A stretch of DNA of 64,000 nucleotides, from positions 4,814,891-4,878,890 of the forward strand of contig NZ_CP027557.1 in assembly GCF_014854695.1 (NCBI RefSeq), given 5' to 3'. The DNA is from Rhodococcus rhodochrous (lineage in GTDB: Bacteria > Actinomycetota > Actinomycetes > Mycobacteriales > Mycobacteriaceae). The position numbers were made by a program, and so were the translations under genes. This document shows, piece after piece, positions 1 to 8,310 of the stretch (the stretch's first letter is position 1; every line of letters starts with the position of its first letter). The notes beneath the pieces are model-generated. The model made no database searches, had not been told where the DNA came from, and saw only the letters and a program-made list of their open reading frames with translations.

Positions 1-38
1 CTCCCGGCAGCGCGATGCTGCTGCGGAGCGACGCATGA
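1..38 (+). CDS. C-terminal tail of an upstream gene (partial)
   Basis: An open frame enters from the left edge and ends at the TGA at 36-38. It encodes only the last eleven residues, PGSAMLLRSDA. The stop overlaps the ATG of the next gene in an ATGA arrangement, a sign of translational coupling, so the two probably share an operon. Nothing can be said about function from so short a tail. Confidence 0.55.
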   Translation, partial: PGSAMLLRSDA

Positions 39-964
39 GTACCGTCCGCGCACAGTCCTCACCGATCGAGGAGGCTCACGTCGACGACGCGGGAGACGTC
101 TCACCCGTAGCCCGCGTCGTCGATGTCGAGGGCATCCCGATGTCGGCGCTGGTCGCCGAGGCTCCCGAACCGCGCGCCGTGATCGTGGCACTGCACGGCG
201 GTGCCGCCCGCGCGGCCTACTGGGACTGTCCCGGTCATCCCGAACTGTCGATGATGCGCGAGGCCGTCACGTACGGTTTCACCGTGATCGCCCCGGATCG
301 TCCCGGCTACGGCGAGTCGCGGCCGCACCGCGACGAGCTCGGCGACCCCGAGCGTCGCGTCGACCTGGCCTACCGCGCCGTCGACGCGCTGCTCGGCACG
401 GCACCCCGTGGCGCCGGCCTGTTCCTGTGGGGGCACTCGGTCGGAAGCGAGCTGACGACGCGCATGGCCGTCGAGAACCGGCACGACGAGGTACTCGGCA
501 TCGAGCTGTCCGGCACGGGTCGCGAACACCATGCTCTGGCCGCCGGCATCCTCGGTACGCGCGAACGGTACGCGAACGCTCGCGGGGTCGGCGAGCTGCT
601 GTGGACACCCGCCGAGTTGTACCCGCCCGACATCGTCGGTGGCGCCGTGATCGCCGCACGCACACCCGACTACGAGGCCGACGTGACGGCCGGCTGGCCG
701 ACCGTCGACTTCCCCGCCCTCGCCGCGCAGGTCCGCGTGCCCGTGCACTTCACCGCCGCCGAGCACGAGAAGGTCTGGCGCAACGATCCGCATGCGCTCG
801 AGGACGTCGCTGCGATGTTCACGGCGGCGCCGGGCGTGACCCTGCATCTCCATCCGGGCGGTGGACACAATCTCAGCATCGGTTTCGCCGGGCCGGCCTA
901 CCACCGGACGGTGTTCGCATTCGTCGACGAGTGCATCGCATACCAGGAGGTACCGGCCCTATGA
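35..964 (+). CDS. alpha/beta-hydrolase
   Basis: This 309-residue protein looks like a cytosolic alpha/beta-hydrolase; no signal peptide is visible. HGG near residue 55 fits the oxyanion loop, PDRPGYGES near 88-95 is the usual strand-helix turn, GHSVGS near 133-138 is the nucleophile elbow with Ser135, and GGGHN near the C-terminus supplies the catalytic His. The ATG overlaps the preceding stop. Two beta-hydroxyacid dehydrogenases follow in the same direction, so an ester or C-C bond hydrolysis feeding small acid oxidation is possible, but the substrate is unknown. Confidence 0.85.
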   Translation: MSTVRAQSSPIEEAHVDDAGDVSPVARVVDVEGIPMSALVAEAPEPRAVIVALHGGAARAAYWDCPGHPELSMMREAVTYGFTVIAPDRPGYGESRPHRDELGDPERRVDLAYRAVDALLGTAPRGAGLFLWGHSVGSELTTRMAVENRHDEVLGIELSGTGREHHALAAGILGTRERYANARGVGELLWTPAELYPPDIVGGAVIAARTPDYEADVTAGWPTVDFPALAAQVRVPVHFTAAEHEKVWRNDPHALEDVAAMFTAAPGVTLHLHPGGGHNLSIGFAGPAYHRTVFAFVDECIAYQEVPAL

Positions 965-992
965 CGTCCCATCCCCGATCGGAGGCACTGTG

Positions 993-1811
993 ATGCGTGT
1001 CGGATTCATCGGACTCGGAAGCCAGGGCGGGCCGATGGCACGCCGGATCGTCGAGTCGGGATACGAGACGACGCTCTGGGCCCGACGCCCGGAATCTCTT
1101 GCTCCCTATGCCGATACGGCGGCGAAGTACGCGGAGTCACCCGCCGAACTCGGCGCGGTCAGCGACCTCGTCTGCCTGTGCGTGGTGAACGACGACGACG
1201 TCCGCCAGGTGATCACCGGTAAGAACGGTGTCCTCGAGGGCATGAACGAGGGCGGCATCATCGCCGTCCACAGCACGATCCATCCGGACACCTGCCGCGA
1301 ACTCGCCGCGGCCGCGCGCGAACGCGGCGTGTCGCTCGTCGACGCCCCGGTCAGCGGCGGCGGAATGGGAGCTGCTGCAGGAACTTTGCTCGTCATGGTC
1401 GGTGGTGAGAGCGACGTCGTGGAACGGTGCCGGCCGGTGTTCTCCACCTACGGCGATCCGGTGGTGCACCTCGGGGAGCTCGGAGCGGGCCTGGTCGCCA
1501 AGCTCCTCAACAACCTGTTGTTCACGGCAAACCTGGCGCTGGCCGAGAACACCCTGGCGCTCGGCGCGGAACTCGGCGTCGATCCCACCCGCCTCGGTGA
1601 GGTCGTCTCACACGGCTCGGCGAACAGCTTCGCGCTCGGACGCGTCGTGTCCGCCGGGGGCAGCCTCGCCCGGATCGGCGGCCACGCCGGTGAGCTGCTG
1701 AAGAAGGACGTGAGCCTCGTGGCGGGTCTCGCCGCAGCAGCCGGGGCGGTGGAGGGCATCACCTTCACCACTGCCGATGCGAGCCTCGAGCGGATGGGGC
1801 ACCCGCGATGA
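993..1811 (+). CDS. NAD(P)-dependent beta-hydroxyacid dehydrogenase (HIBADH family)
   Basis: The 272-residue product belongs to the 3-hydroxyisobutyrate/6-phosphogluconate dehydrogenase family, which oxidises beta-hydroxyacids to semialdehydes with NAD(P)+. GFIGLGSQG at the N-terminus is the Rossmann dinucleotide loop, DAPVSGGG near residue 117 is the substrate-binding signature, and GLVAKLLNN near 170 carries the catalytic Lys. I chose the ATG at 993 because GGAGG at 981-985 sits 7 bases upstream; a GTG at 990 is possible. It is about 20 residues shorter than typical HIBADH. Its stop overlaps the next gene, a paralog, by ATGA. Confidence 0.88.
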   Translation: MRVGFIGLGSQGGPMARRIVESGYETTLWARRPESLAPYADTAAKYAESPAELGAVSDLVCLCVVNDDDVRQVITGKNGVLEGMNEGGIIAVHSTIHPDTCRELAAAARERGVSLVDAPVSGGGMGAAAGTLLVMVGGESDVVERCRPVFSTYGDPVVHLGELGAGLVAKLLNNLLFTANLALAENTLALGAELGVDPTRLGEVVSHGSANSFALGRVVSAGGSLARIGGHAGELLKKDVSLVAGLAAAAGAVEGITFTTADASLERMGHPR

Positions 1812-2605
1812 GCCGCGTGCACTTCGTCGGCGCCGGACGTATGGGGCTGCCGATGGTCGAACGTCTGGTGGCCGACGGACACGAGGTGCACGTGCTCGCG
1901 CGGCACGACGACGCCCGGGTGGCCGCGGAGAAGACCGGCGCGACCGCGGTCGGTGGCATCACCGCTGTCGGCACCGACGCCGAGCTCGTCGTCGTCTGCG
2001 TGTTCACCGACGAGCAGGTACGCCAGGTGTGCCTCGACGACGGCGTGCTGGGGCGTATGCCGAAGGGTTCGACCCTCGTCGTCCACACCACGATCAGCCC
2101 GCGCACCGTGGAGACACTGGCTTCCGCGGCCGAGCCGTTCGGGGTCGCGGTGATCGACGCCGCCGTGAGCGGTGGCCCGCACGACATCGCCGCCGGTGCC
2201 CTGACGCTGTTCCTCGGTGGAGCGGACGAGTCCGTCGCCGCGGTGACGCCTGTGCTGAAGAGCTACGGCGATCCAGTCCTGCACGTCGGCGCACCCGGCA
2301 GCGGGCAGAAGGTGAAGCTGGTCAACAACGCCCTGTTCGCGGCCGAGATCGGGTTGCTCGCCGAAGCGGCCGAACTCGGCCGGCAGCTCGGGGTCGACGA
2401 GGCGGCGCTGTTCTCCGCTCTCCCCCACGGCAGTTCGTCGTGCAAGGTCATGGGGAACATCGCGATGCGTGGATCGGTGTCGGAATTCCGCAGTGCCGTA
2501 GGCGAATTCCTCACCAAGGACGTGGCGGTGGTGCGGGCCGCCGTGTCGGAGCTCGGAGGAGACCTCGGGGTCCTCGACACGGCCATCGACGCACACACCC
2601 GGTAG
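1808..2605 (+). CDS. NAD(P)-dependent beta-hydroxyacid dehydrogenase, second copy
   Basis: A 265-residue paralog of the preceding protein, with VGAGRMG as nucleotide loop, DAAVSGG as substrate signature and GQKVKLVNN carrying the catalytic Lys. The two tandem genes are coupled by ATGA and clearly differ in sequence, so they may form a hetero-oligomer or handle two related hydroxyacids; that is inference. A strong hairpin at 2618-2658 follows the stop and probably ends the transcript. Confidence 0.87.
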   Translation: MSRVHFVGAGRMGLPMVERLVADGHEVHVLARHDDARVAAEKTGATAVGGITAVGTDAELVVVCVFTDEQVRQVCLDDGVLGRMPKGSTLVVHTTISPRTVETLASAAEPFGVAVIDAAVSGGPHDIAAGALTLFLGGADESVAAVTPVLKSYGDPVLHVGAPGSGQKVKLVNNALFAAEIGLLAEAAELGRQLGVDEAALFSALPHGSSSCKVMGNIAMRGSVSEFRSAVGEFLTKDVAVVRAAVSELGGDLGVLDTAIDAHTR

Positions 2606-2617
2606 GCGGTCCGGCGA

Positions 2618-2658
2618 GGCGTCCCGGGTGGTGGTCCTGCTCCACTGCACGGGACGCC
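2618..2658 (+). terminator. stem-loop terminator candidate
   Basis: GGCGTCCCG at 2618-2626 pairs perfectly with CGGGACGCC at 2650-2658, just after the dehydrogenase operon. There is no T-run, which is common for actinobacterial terminators. The rest of the gap to 2787 holds no gene I can support. Confidence 0.45.
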
Positions 2659-2787
2659 GTCCGCGCCGTCGCATCCCGCGGTTGCCCACCGGTGCGGACA
2701 GATGCACCTGGTGTACACCGAGTTTCCGTCCGCCGGGATACGCAAACGCTCACCCCGGGGCATCCCGTCGAAGCGAAAGGGCATTCC

Positions 2788-3549
2788 ATGGAAGGTCTGA
2801 AGGACAAGATCGTGCTGGTCGCCGGTGCCGCAACGGGTCTCGGCGCCGATTCCGCCCGTCGCCTCGCCCGCGAGGGCGCCCGGGTGGTCGTCGGTGACCT
2901 GAACCACGCCGGTGCACAGAGCACCGCGGCGTCCATCACGGAGACCGGCGGCACGGCCGTCGCGGTCGAGTTCGACATCTCCGACGACGACTCCGTGCGG
3001 GAGCTCGTCGCGACGACGGTCGAGACGTACGGCGGGCTCGACGCCGTCCACATCAATGCCGGCGACATGGGTGCCGTCACGAAGGACACCGACGTCGTCG
3101 ACATCGACCTCGAGATCTGGGACCGCACGGTCGCGGTGAATCTGCGCGGCCACATGCTCGTCACCCGCCACAGCGTCCCGAAGCTGCTCGAGCGCGGCGG
3201 CGGAGCGATCGTCTACACCTCGTCCATCGCCTCGTTCACCGGCGACCCGCAACGTCCGGCCTATTCGGCGACGAAGGCGGGCATCAACGCGCTCGCACGG
3301 CACGTCGCGTCGCGATGGGGCCGGGAGGGTATCCGGGCCAACGCGGTGACCCCGGGACTGATCCTCACCGACGAGATCCGGAACGGAGCGGCACCGGAAC
3401 TGCTGGCAGGCATGCTCGCGCGCACGCGCAGCACCCGACTCGGCGAGGCCGCGGACATCTCGAGCATGGTCGCCTACCTGATGTCCGACGACGGCTCGTG
3501 GATCAACGGCCAGGTGGTCAACGTGGACGGCGGCACGGTGCTCCGGTGA
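2788..3549 (+). CDS. short-chain dehydrogenase/reductase
   Basis: A 253-residue classical SDR. GAATGLGA near residue 10 is the cofactor loop with an Asp at the end of the second strand (VVGDLN), favouring NAD(H). Catalytic Ser lies in YTSSIAS and Tyr/Lys in YSATK. The ATG at 2788 follows GAAAGG at 2775-2780. It stands alone between a terminator hairpin and the MarR gene. The substrate is unknown; alcohol/ketone conversion is the family role. Confidence 0.88.
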   Translation: MEGLKDKIVLVAGAATGLGADSARRLAREGARVVVGDLNHAGAQSTAASITETGGTAVAVEFDISDDDSVRELVATTVETYGGLDAVHINAGDMGAVTKDTDVVDIDLEIWDRTVAVNLRGHMLVTRHSVPKLLERGGGAIVYTSSIASFTGDPQRPAYSATKAGINALARHVASRWGREGIRANAVTPGLILTDEIRNGAAPELLAGMLARTRSTRLGEAADISSMVAYLMSDDGSWINGQVVNVDGGTVLR

Positions 3550-3575
3550 CGGGTCTCACCGGGTGATTCGCCCGG

Positions 3576-3596
3576 TTAATCAACCAGGTTGATAAA
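3576..3596. promoter_or_regulatory. MarR-type operator, perfect 15-bp palindrome
   Basis: ATCAACC-A-GGTTGAT at 3579-3593 is a perfect inverted repeat, extended by TT/AA at 3576-3577 and 3595-3596. It lies 24 bases upstream of the MarR start and is the natural candidate for autoregulation of the MarR/MFS pair. A -10-like TATATT at 3605-3610 lies 7 bases before the GTG, so the mRNA is probably leaderless. Confidence 0.7.
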
Positions 3597-3617
3597 TCCG
3601 GTTGTATATTCGGCCGG

Positions 3618-4049
3618 GTGGACACGATCGAAGGAACCCTCGCCCAGTCCCTCAGGGAATCCCTGCGGCCGCTGTGGAGACAGCTCAACGCACACAAGAC
3701 GCTTTCCACGGGCAAACTCGACGTCCTCGTCCACCTCGCCGAGCACGGCCGCGCCACGTCCGCGGAACTCGCGACCGCCGCGAAGATCAGCCCGCAGGCG
3801 ATCGCCACCGCCGTCCGCGAGATCGAGAGCCTCGGGCTCATCACTCGCACTCCCGACGACCGCGACCGGCGTCGGGTGTGGATCGAACTCACCGACGCCG
3901 GCCGGCAGCGGCTCGCCCACGAACGCTCGATCGGCAATGCGTGGCTCGAGCAAGCCATCGCCGAGCAGCTGACCGACGACGAACAACACCTGCTCGGCGC
4001 CGCCGTCCCACTCCTGCGGAAACTGACCGGCGGTGCCGCCGTTGAGTGA
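3618..4049 (+). CDS. MarR-family transcriptional regulator
   Basis: A 143-residue winged-helix regulator. The DNA-binding core runs from about residue 30 to 95 (SAELATAAKISPQAIATAV as helix-turn-helix, then the DDRDRRRV wing), with dimerising helices at both ends. GTG at 3618 is the only sensible start and lies directly behind a -10-like TATATT. The MFS transporter gene overlaps its 3' end by 17 bases, a typical repressor/efflux pair. A perfect palindrome sits upstream, so autorepression relieved by a small hydrophobic or aromatic ligand is likely. Confidence 0.9.
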   Translation: MDTIEGTLAQSLRESLRPLWRQLNAHKTLSTGKLDVLVHLAEHGRATSAELATAAKISPQAIATAVREIESLGLITRTPDDRDRRRVWIELTDAGRQRLAHERSIGNAWLEQAIAEQLTDDEQHLLGAAVPLLRKLTGGAAVE

Positions 4050-5478
4050 GCGCACCGCCCGATCCCTGCTGCTACCCGCCCTCGTCTACACCGCACTGAC
4101 CAGTGCAATTGTCAGCTCGCTGGGTATGCTGCTCGTGCCGACCATCGCCGAGGAACTGTCGGTCTCCGTCAGCTCCGCGCAGTGGATGCTCACCATCAAC
4201 CTGCTCGTCGGCGCCGTCGCCACCCCGATCATGGGGCGGCTCAGCGACGGTCCGCACAAGAAGCGACTGCTGCTCGTGTCCCTGGCGACCATCCTGGTGG
4301 GCTCCGTCCTGGCGGCGTGCGCCCCGAACTTCACCGTCTTCCTCATCGGACGAGCGCTGCAGGGACTGTCCTACGGCATCGTGCCCGTGACCATCGCCCT
4401 CGCCCGCCGATACCTGGCGGAGGACACGGTGCGTGTAGGTATCTCCAGCCTGTCGGTCACCGTCTCCACCGGACTCGGAATCGGCTACCCGCTCACCGGC
4501 ATCCTGGCCAGTGCCGCCGGTTTCCGCGCGGCCTTCGCATTCGCCGCCGTCTTCCTCGTGACCGCCTCGATCGTGGTGTGGCGCATCGTCCCGAACGGAC
4601 CGGACGAGCGTGGTCTGCGCACGAGGTTCGACAGCCTCGGCGCCCTCCTCCTCGGTACGGGGCTCGCGGCCCTGCTCGTCGCGGTCAGCGAAGGCTCGAA
4701 CTGGGGCTGGTCCTCGGCATGGACCCTCTCCTGCTTCCTCGCCGCCGCCGTTCTGCTGGCCGGGTGGGCATTCGTCGAACTGCGCATCCCGAATCCGCTC
4801 GTGAATCTGCGGGTGGTCCGCAACAAGGACGTGCTGCTCGCCAACGGCACCGCCATCGGCCTCGGTGCCGCGATGTACATCGGGTTGTCGGTGAGCAGCC
4901 TCATCGCGCAGTCGCCGACCTCCACCGGCTACGGCATCGCCCTGCCGCTGTTCTGGGCCGGCTTCGTCATGCTCCCGCTGTCGGTAGGAAGCTTCGGCGC
5001 CAACCGTGTGGTGCGCGCACTCGCGCGTCGCATCCGGCTGACGACGCTCCTCCCCCTCGGCGCCGGGGTCATGACGGTCTCGGCCTTCCTGCTGTGGTTC
5101 GAACACGACCGGCTGTGGGAGATCCTCGTCGGAATGTTCCTGTTCGGCATCGGCATGGGCACGACCTACGCCGCGATGCCCGCACTCATCGCACGCAGCG
5201 TGGCCGACACCGAACTCGGCAGCGCCGTCAGCTTCAACCAGGTCCTCCGCACCGTCGGTGGTGCCTTCGGCAGCGCCCTGTCCGGCGCCGTCCTCGCCGC
5301 ACACATGGGCGCCGACCTCCATCCGACCGACGGTGGCATCACGCTCGCATTCGCCCTCGCAGCGTGCGGCAGCACGATCGTGTTCGCCGGGCTCGCGGTC
5401 AACCACGTCCGGTCCCGTGCCCGAAAGGGTGAGGCACCCTCCTCGAGGGTGCCTCACGACGTATCGTCCTCCCACTGA
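4033..5478 (+). CDS. MFS drug/proton antiporter (DHA2-like)
   Basis: A 481-residue, highly hydrophobic integral membrane protein of the major facilitator superfamily, with a length fitting the 14-helix EmrB/QacA-like group. MGRLSDGPHKKR near residues 65-78 is the cytoplasmic loop 2-3 signature and RALQGLSYGIVP near 100 resembles motif B. GTG at 4033 overlaps the MarR gene. Export of a toxic compound under MarR control is the likely role. The C-terminal codons run through a strong hairpin at 5429-5457, which is unusual. Confidence 0.88.
   Translation: MPPLSERTARSLLLPALVYTALTSAIVSSLGMLLVPTIAEELSVSVSSAQWMLTINLLVGAVATPIMGRLSDGPHKKRLLLVSLATILVGSVLAACAPNFTVFLIGRALQGLSYGIVPVTIALARRYLAEDTVRVGISSLSVTVSTGLGIGYPLTGILASAAGFRAAFAFAAVFLVTASIVVWRIVPNGPDERGLRTRFDSLGALLLGTGLAALLVAVSEGSNWGWSSAWTLSCFLAAAVLLAGWAFVELRIPNPLVNLRVVRNKDVLLANGTAIGLGAAMYIGLSVSSLIAQSPTSTGYGIALPLFWAGFVMLPLSVGSFGANRVVRALARRIRLTTLLPLGAGVMTVSAFLLWFEHDRLWEILVGMFLFGIGMGTTYAAMPALIARSVADTELGSAVSFNQVLRTVGGAFGSALSGAVLAAHMGADLHPTDGGITLAFALAACGSTIVFAGLAVNHVRSRARKGEAPSSRVPHDVSSSH
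5429..5457. terminator. bidirectional terminator hairpin inside the MFS 3' end
   Basis: GTGAGGCACCCTC at 5429-5441 and its exact complement at 5445-5457 enclose a 3-base loop. The gene ahead and the operon arriving from the other side both end here, so it could stop both transcripts. It lies within the last 50 bases of the MFS reading frame. Confidence 0.6.
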
Positions 5479-5486
5479 CGCGAGCC

Positions 5487-6410
5487 CTACTGCTCGTCGA
5501 GCGACACCCCGTACACCTGCTCGAGATGCCGCACGACTGCCATCTGATCCACGCCCGGCTCCAGTGCTTCGACGGCGGCGTTCCACATCTGCCCGATCGC
5601 TTCCCCGAGCACGGGGCTGATGCCCTGGTCGTGGGCGAGGTCGAGTGCGATCCCGACGTCCTTGCGCATCAGCGCCGCCGCGAACCCCGAATCGAAGGTG
5701 CGGGAGAGCACGAACTTCTCGTACTTCGTCTCGGTGGCCTGGTTGCGGCCGCTGCCGGCGTTGAAGACCGAGAGCAGGGTCGCCGGGTCGATCCCGAACT
5801 TCTTCCCCACCAGCAGGGCCTCCGCGGCGACGAGCACGTTGTTCGCCGCGAGGAGGTTGTTCAGTGCCTTGGCGGCATGACCCGATCCGACGGGTCCGAC
5901 CCGGATGATCTCGCTGCCCGTCTCCTGCAGCAGCGGAGTCACCCCGGCGACCACGGTGGCGTCGCCACCGGCCATCACGGCGAGGGTGCCCTGCTCGGCG
6001 CGCGCGACACCACCGCTCACGGGGGCGTCGACGACGCGCACGCCCTTCTCCGCTGCGATCTCGGCGAGACGTTGCGTGCGGGTCGGCACGCTCGAGCCCA
6101 TGTCGACGATGACCGAGCCCGGTCGCAGGTGCTGCAGCAGACCGTCCTCGGACAGCACGACGGAGTCGACGATGTCGCTCGTGGGCAACATGAGGACGAC
6201 GACGTCGCAGTCGGCGAAGTCCTCGGTACCGCCTGCACCGACGGCGGTGGGGTGCTCGTCGACGAACCGCTGTTGAGCGGCGGGATCGGCGTCGCGCACG
6301 ATCAGGTTCCGGCCGCCGCGGACGAAGTTCCGGGCGATGGGGCGTCCCATCGCGCCGAGACCGATATGGCCCACGGTTCTGAGGGTCACCGGCGCACTCC
6401 GGTCGCTCAT
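5487..6410 (-). CDS. beta-hydroxyacid dehydrogenase (HIBADH family), third copy
   Basis: A 307-residue protein of full family length. HIGLGAMGRP is the nucleotide loop, DAPVSGGVARAEQG the substrate signature, and GSGHAAKALNN carries the catalytic Lys. The ATG at 6410 has GGAGGAGG upstream and overlaps the stop of the CMD gene (ATGA). As the last gene of the LuxE/LuxC operon it may oxidise or reduce a hydroxyacid or semialdehyde made there. It is more complete than the two copies at 993-2605. Confidence 0.9.
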   Translation of the reverse strand: MSDRSAPVTLRTVGHIGLGAMGRPIARNFVRGGRNLIVRDADPAAQQRFVDEHPTAVGAGGTEDFADCDVVVLMLPTSDIVDSVVLSEDGLLQHLRPGSVIVDMGSSVPTRTQRLAEIAAEKGVRVVDAPVSGGVARAEQGTLAVMAGGDATVVAGVTPLLQETGSEIIRVGPVGSGHAAKALNNLLAANNVLVAAEALLVGKKFGIDPATLLSVFNAGSGRNQATETKYEKFVLSRTFDSGFAAALMRKDVGIALDLAHDQGISPVLGEAIGQMWNAAVEALEPGVDQMAVVRHLEQVYGVSLDEQ

Positions 6411-6862
6411 GCGTCCTCCTCCGTCGTCTCGTCGGCCTGCAGCGGGCCGAGTTCCTCGACGAGGACCTGCTGCACGACGCGCATCGCGGCGATGCCCGCG
6501 GGGCATCCGACATACGCCGTCGCGTGCACCACCGTCTCGGAGATCTCCTTCCGCGACAATCCGTTCCGGATCCCGGTGCGGACGTGGGTGGCGAGTTCGT
6601 TGTGCTGTCCGAGGGCGATCAGCAGCGAGATGGTCACGAGCGACCGGTCGCGGCGCTCGAGACCGTCCCGGGTCCACACGCCGCCCCAGACGAATTCGCT
6701 GACGTACTCCTGCAGTCCCTCACCGTCGGTGCCGGCGTTGCGCGACAGCGCGGCGTCGACGTACTCGTCGCCGAGAACGTCGCGACGTACCGCGAGCCCG
6801 GAGTCGAGGACCGTCCGGTGCGCCGCCTGCACGGCATCGTCGAGCGCGACCTGTGTTGTCAT
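6407..6862 (-). CDS. carboxymuconolactone decarboxylase-family protein
   Basis: A 151-residue all-helical CMD-fold protein; the RDRSLVTISLLIALGQHNELATHVRT-like centre (residues about 70-95) is the family core. Members include gamma-carboxymuconolactone decarboxylase (PcaC) and AhpD-like thiol proteins. There is no CxxC pair, so an AhpD-type redox role is unlikely. Its place between an aldehyde dehydrogenase and a hydroxyacid dehydrogenase fits a decarboxylase or a hydrolase-like helper, but no substrate can be assigned. Confidence 0.82.
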   Translation of the reverse strand: MTTQVALDDAVQAAHRTVLDSGLAVRRDVLGDEYVDAALSRNAGTDGEGLQEYVSEFVWGGVWTRDGLERRDRSLVTISLLIALGQHNELATHVRTGIRNGLSRKEISETVVHATAYVGCPAGIAAMRVVQQVLVEELGPLQADETTEEDA

Positions 6863-6872
6863 CGTTGGCCTT

Positions 6873-8306
6873 TCACATCCGCGACGAATCGAGTTTGACG
6901 GTCACGCATTTGACCTGACCGTAATGGTGCAGCGCCTCGACGCCTTTCTCGCGCCCGTAGCCACTGTTCTTCCATCCCCCGAAGGGGGTCTGCACGGAAC
7001 CGGTGGACCAGGTGTTGACGAACACCTGCCCGGTGCGCAGACGTCCGCTCACGGCGAGTGCGCGGGAGACGTCGCGGGTCCACACCCCGGCGACGAGTCC
7101 GTAGTCGGAATCGTTCGCGATCTCCACGGCGTCGTCGGCGGTGCCGAAGGGGACGACGACGAGTACCGGTCCGAAGATCTCCTCCCGCGCGATCCGCATC
7201 GAGTTGTCCACCCCGGTATAGACGGTGGGTTCGACGAAGAAGCCGCCGGTCTCCTCGGCCACGGCGGAGACCTTCCCGCCCGCCTCGAGGCGCACACCCT
7301 CCGCCTCCGCGATCCCGAAGTACTGCTGCACCTTCTCGAACTGGGCCCGGGTGATGATCGGACCGATGTCGACGCCGACACGCAGTTCCGACACGCGATC
7401 GACCACGCGGCGGACGACCTCGTCGTGCACCTCCCGCTGCACGAGCAATCGTGTCCCGGCCGAGCACACCTGGCCGGCGTTGGCGGTGAACGCCTGCACC
7501 GCGCCGGCCACGGCAGCATCGAGATCCGCATCGGCGAACACGATGTTCGCCGACTTGCCTCCGAGCTCGAGGGTGACGGGCACGATCCGGTCGGCGGCGA
7601 TCCCGCCGATGACACGTCCCGTCGGCACCGATCCGGTGAAGGCCACCTTGGCCACGTCGGGGTGGTGGACGAGAGCGGCACCGGCCTCCCCACCGGTGCC
7701 CAGCACGATGCCGAGGACGCCGGGTGGGAAGCCCACCGCACTCGCGAGTTCCGCGAGGCGCACGCTCGACGCCGAAGTGTTCTCGGACGGCTTGAGCACC
7801 ACGGTGTTGCCCGCCGCGAGCGCCGGCGCGCACGCCCGCGCCGACTGGTTGAGCGGCAGATTCCACGGAGTGACCACGCCGATCACCCCGTAGGGTTCCC
7901 GCACCGTGTAGACGTGCTGGTCGGGGGCGATGTCGAGGGTCTCCCCCACCGGCATGCCCACGAGACCGCCGTAGAACTCGAAGTAGATCGCCGAGTTCTC
8001 CACCTCGGCCAGCGCGACCTTCTCGGGTTTCCCGGTCTCGCTGACCTCGAGTGCGGCGAGCCTCGGTGCGTCGGCCCGGATCGCGCGTGCAAGGTCGACG
8101 AGCAGCCGGCCGCGGTCGAGTGCGGGGATCCGCAGCCACTGCGCGCCCGCTGCGGAAGCAGCGCGCACTGCCGCACCGACGTCGATGGCATTGCCCCGGG
8201 CGATACGCCGGACGGGACGTCCGGTCGCGGGGTCGGTGACGTCGAGGTAGTCGCCGCCGGACGGCGCCGTCGACGCCCCGTCGATCCAATGGTCGAGTGT
8301 CTCCAC
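6873..8306 (-). CDS. NAD(P)-dependent aldehyde dehydrogenase
   Basis: A 477-residue aldehyde dehydrogenase. TPWN near 146-149 holds the oxyanion Asn149, LKPSE near 171-175 binds NAD(P), ELGGKS holds the general base Glu247, and NAGQVCSAG holds the nucleophile Cys281. I prefer GTG at 8306 because GGGAGG at 8314-8319 lies 7 bases upstream; a longer frame from 8339 would overlap the aldo/keto reductase gene. In this operon it can oxidise the aldehyde made by the LuxC-like reductase or by a related step. Confidence 0.9.
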   Translation of the reverse strand: METLDHWIDGASTAPSGGDYLDVTDPATGRPVRRIARGNAIDVGAAVRAASAAGAQWLRIPALDRGRLLVDLARAIRADAPRLAALEVSETGKPEKVALAEVENSAIYFEFYGGLVGMPVGETLDIAPDQHVYTVREPYGVIGVVTPWNLPLNQSARACAPALAAGNTVVLKPSENTSASSVRLAELASAVGFPPGVLGIVLGTGGEAGAALVHHPDVAKVAFTGSVPTGRVIGGIAADRIVPVTLELGGKSANIVFADADLDAAVAGAVQAFTANAGQVCSAGTRLLVQREVHDEVVRRVVDRVSELRVGVDIGPIITRAQFEKVQQYFGIAEAEGVRLEAGGKVSAVAEETGGFFVEPTVYTGVDNSMRIAREEIFGPVLVVVPFGTADDAVEIANDSDYGLVAGVWTRDVSRALAVSGRLRTGQVFVNTWSTGSVQTPFGGWKNSGYGREKGVEALHHYGQVKCVTVKLDSSRM

Positions 8307-8310
8307 GACG

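Noticed and set aside
1777-2787. N-terminal extension of the SDR at 2788
   Set aside because: The first 340 residues of the open frame overlap the dehydrogenase gene in another frame and are arginine-rich; the SDR fold starts at the ATG at 2788.
4072-6513. 813-residue open frame on the minus strand
   Set aside because: It runs antisense through the MFS gene and in another frame through the HIBADH-like gene; arginine- and glycine-rich low-complexity composition is typical of high-G+C shadow frames.
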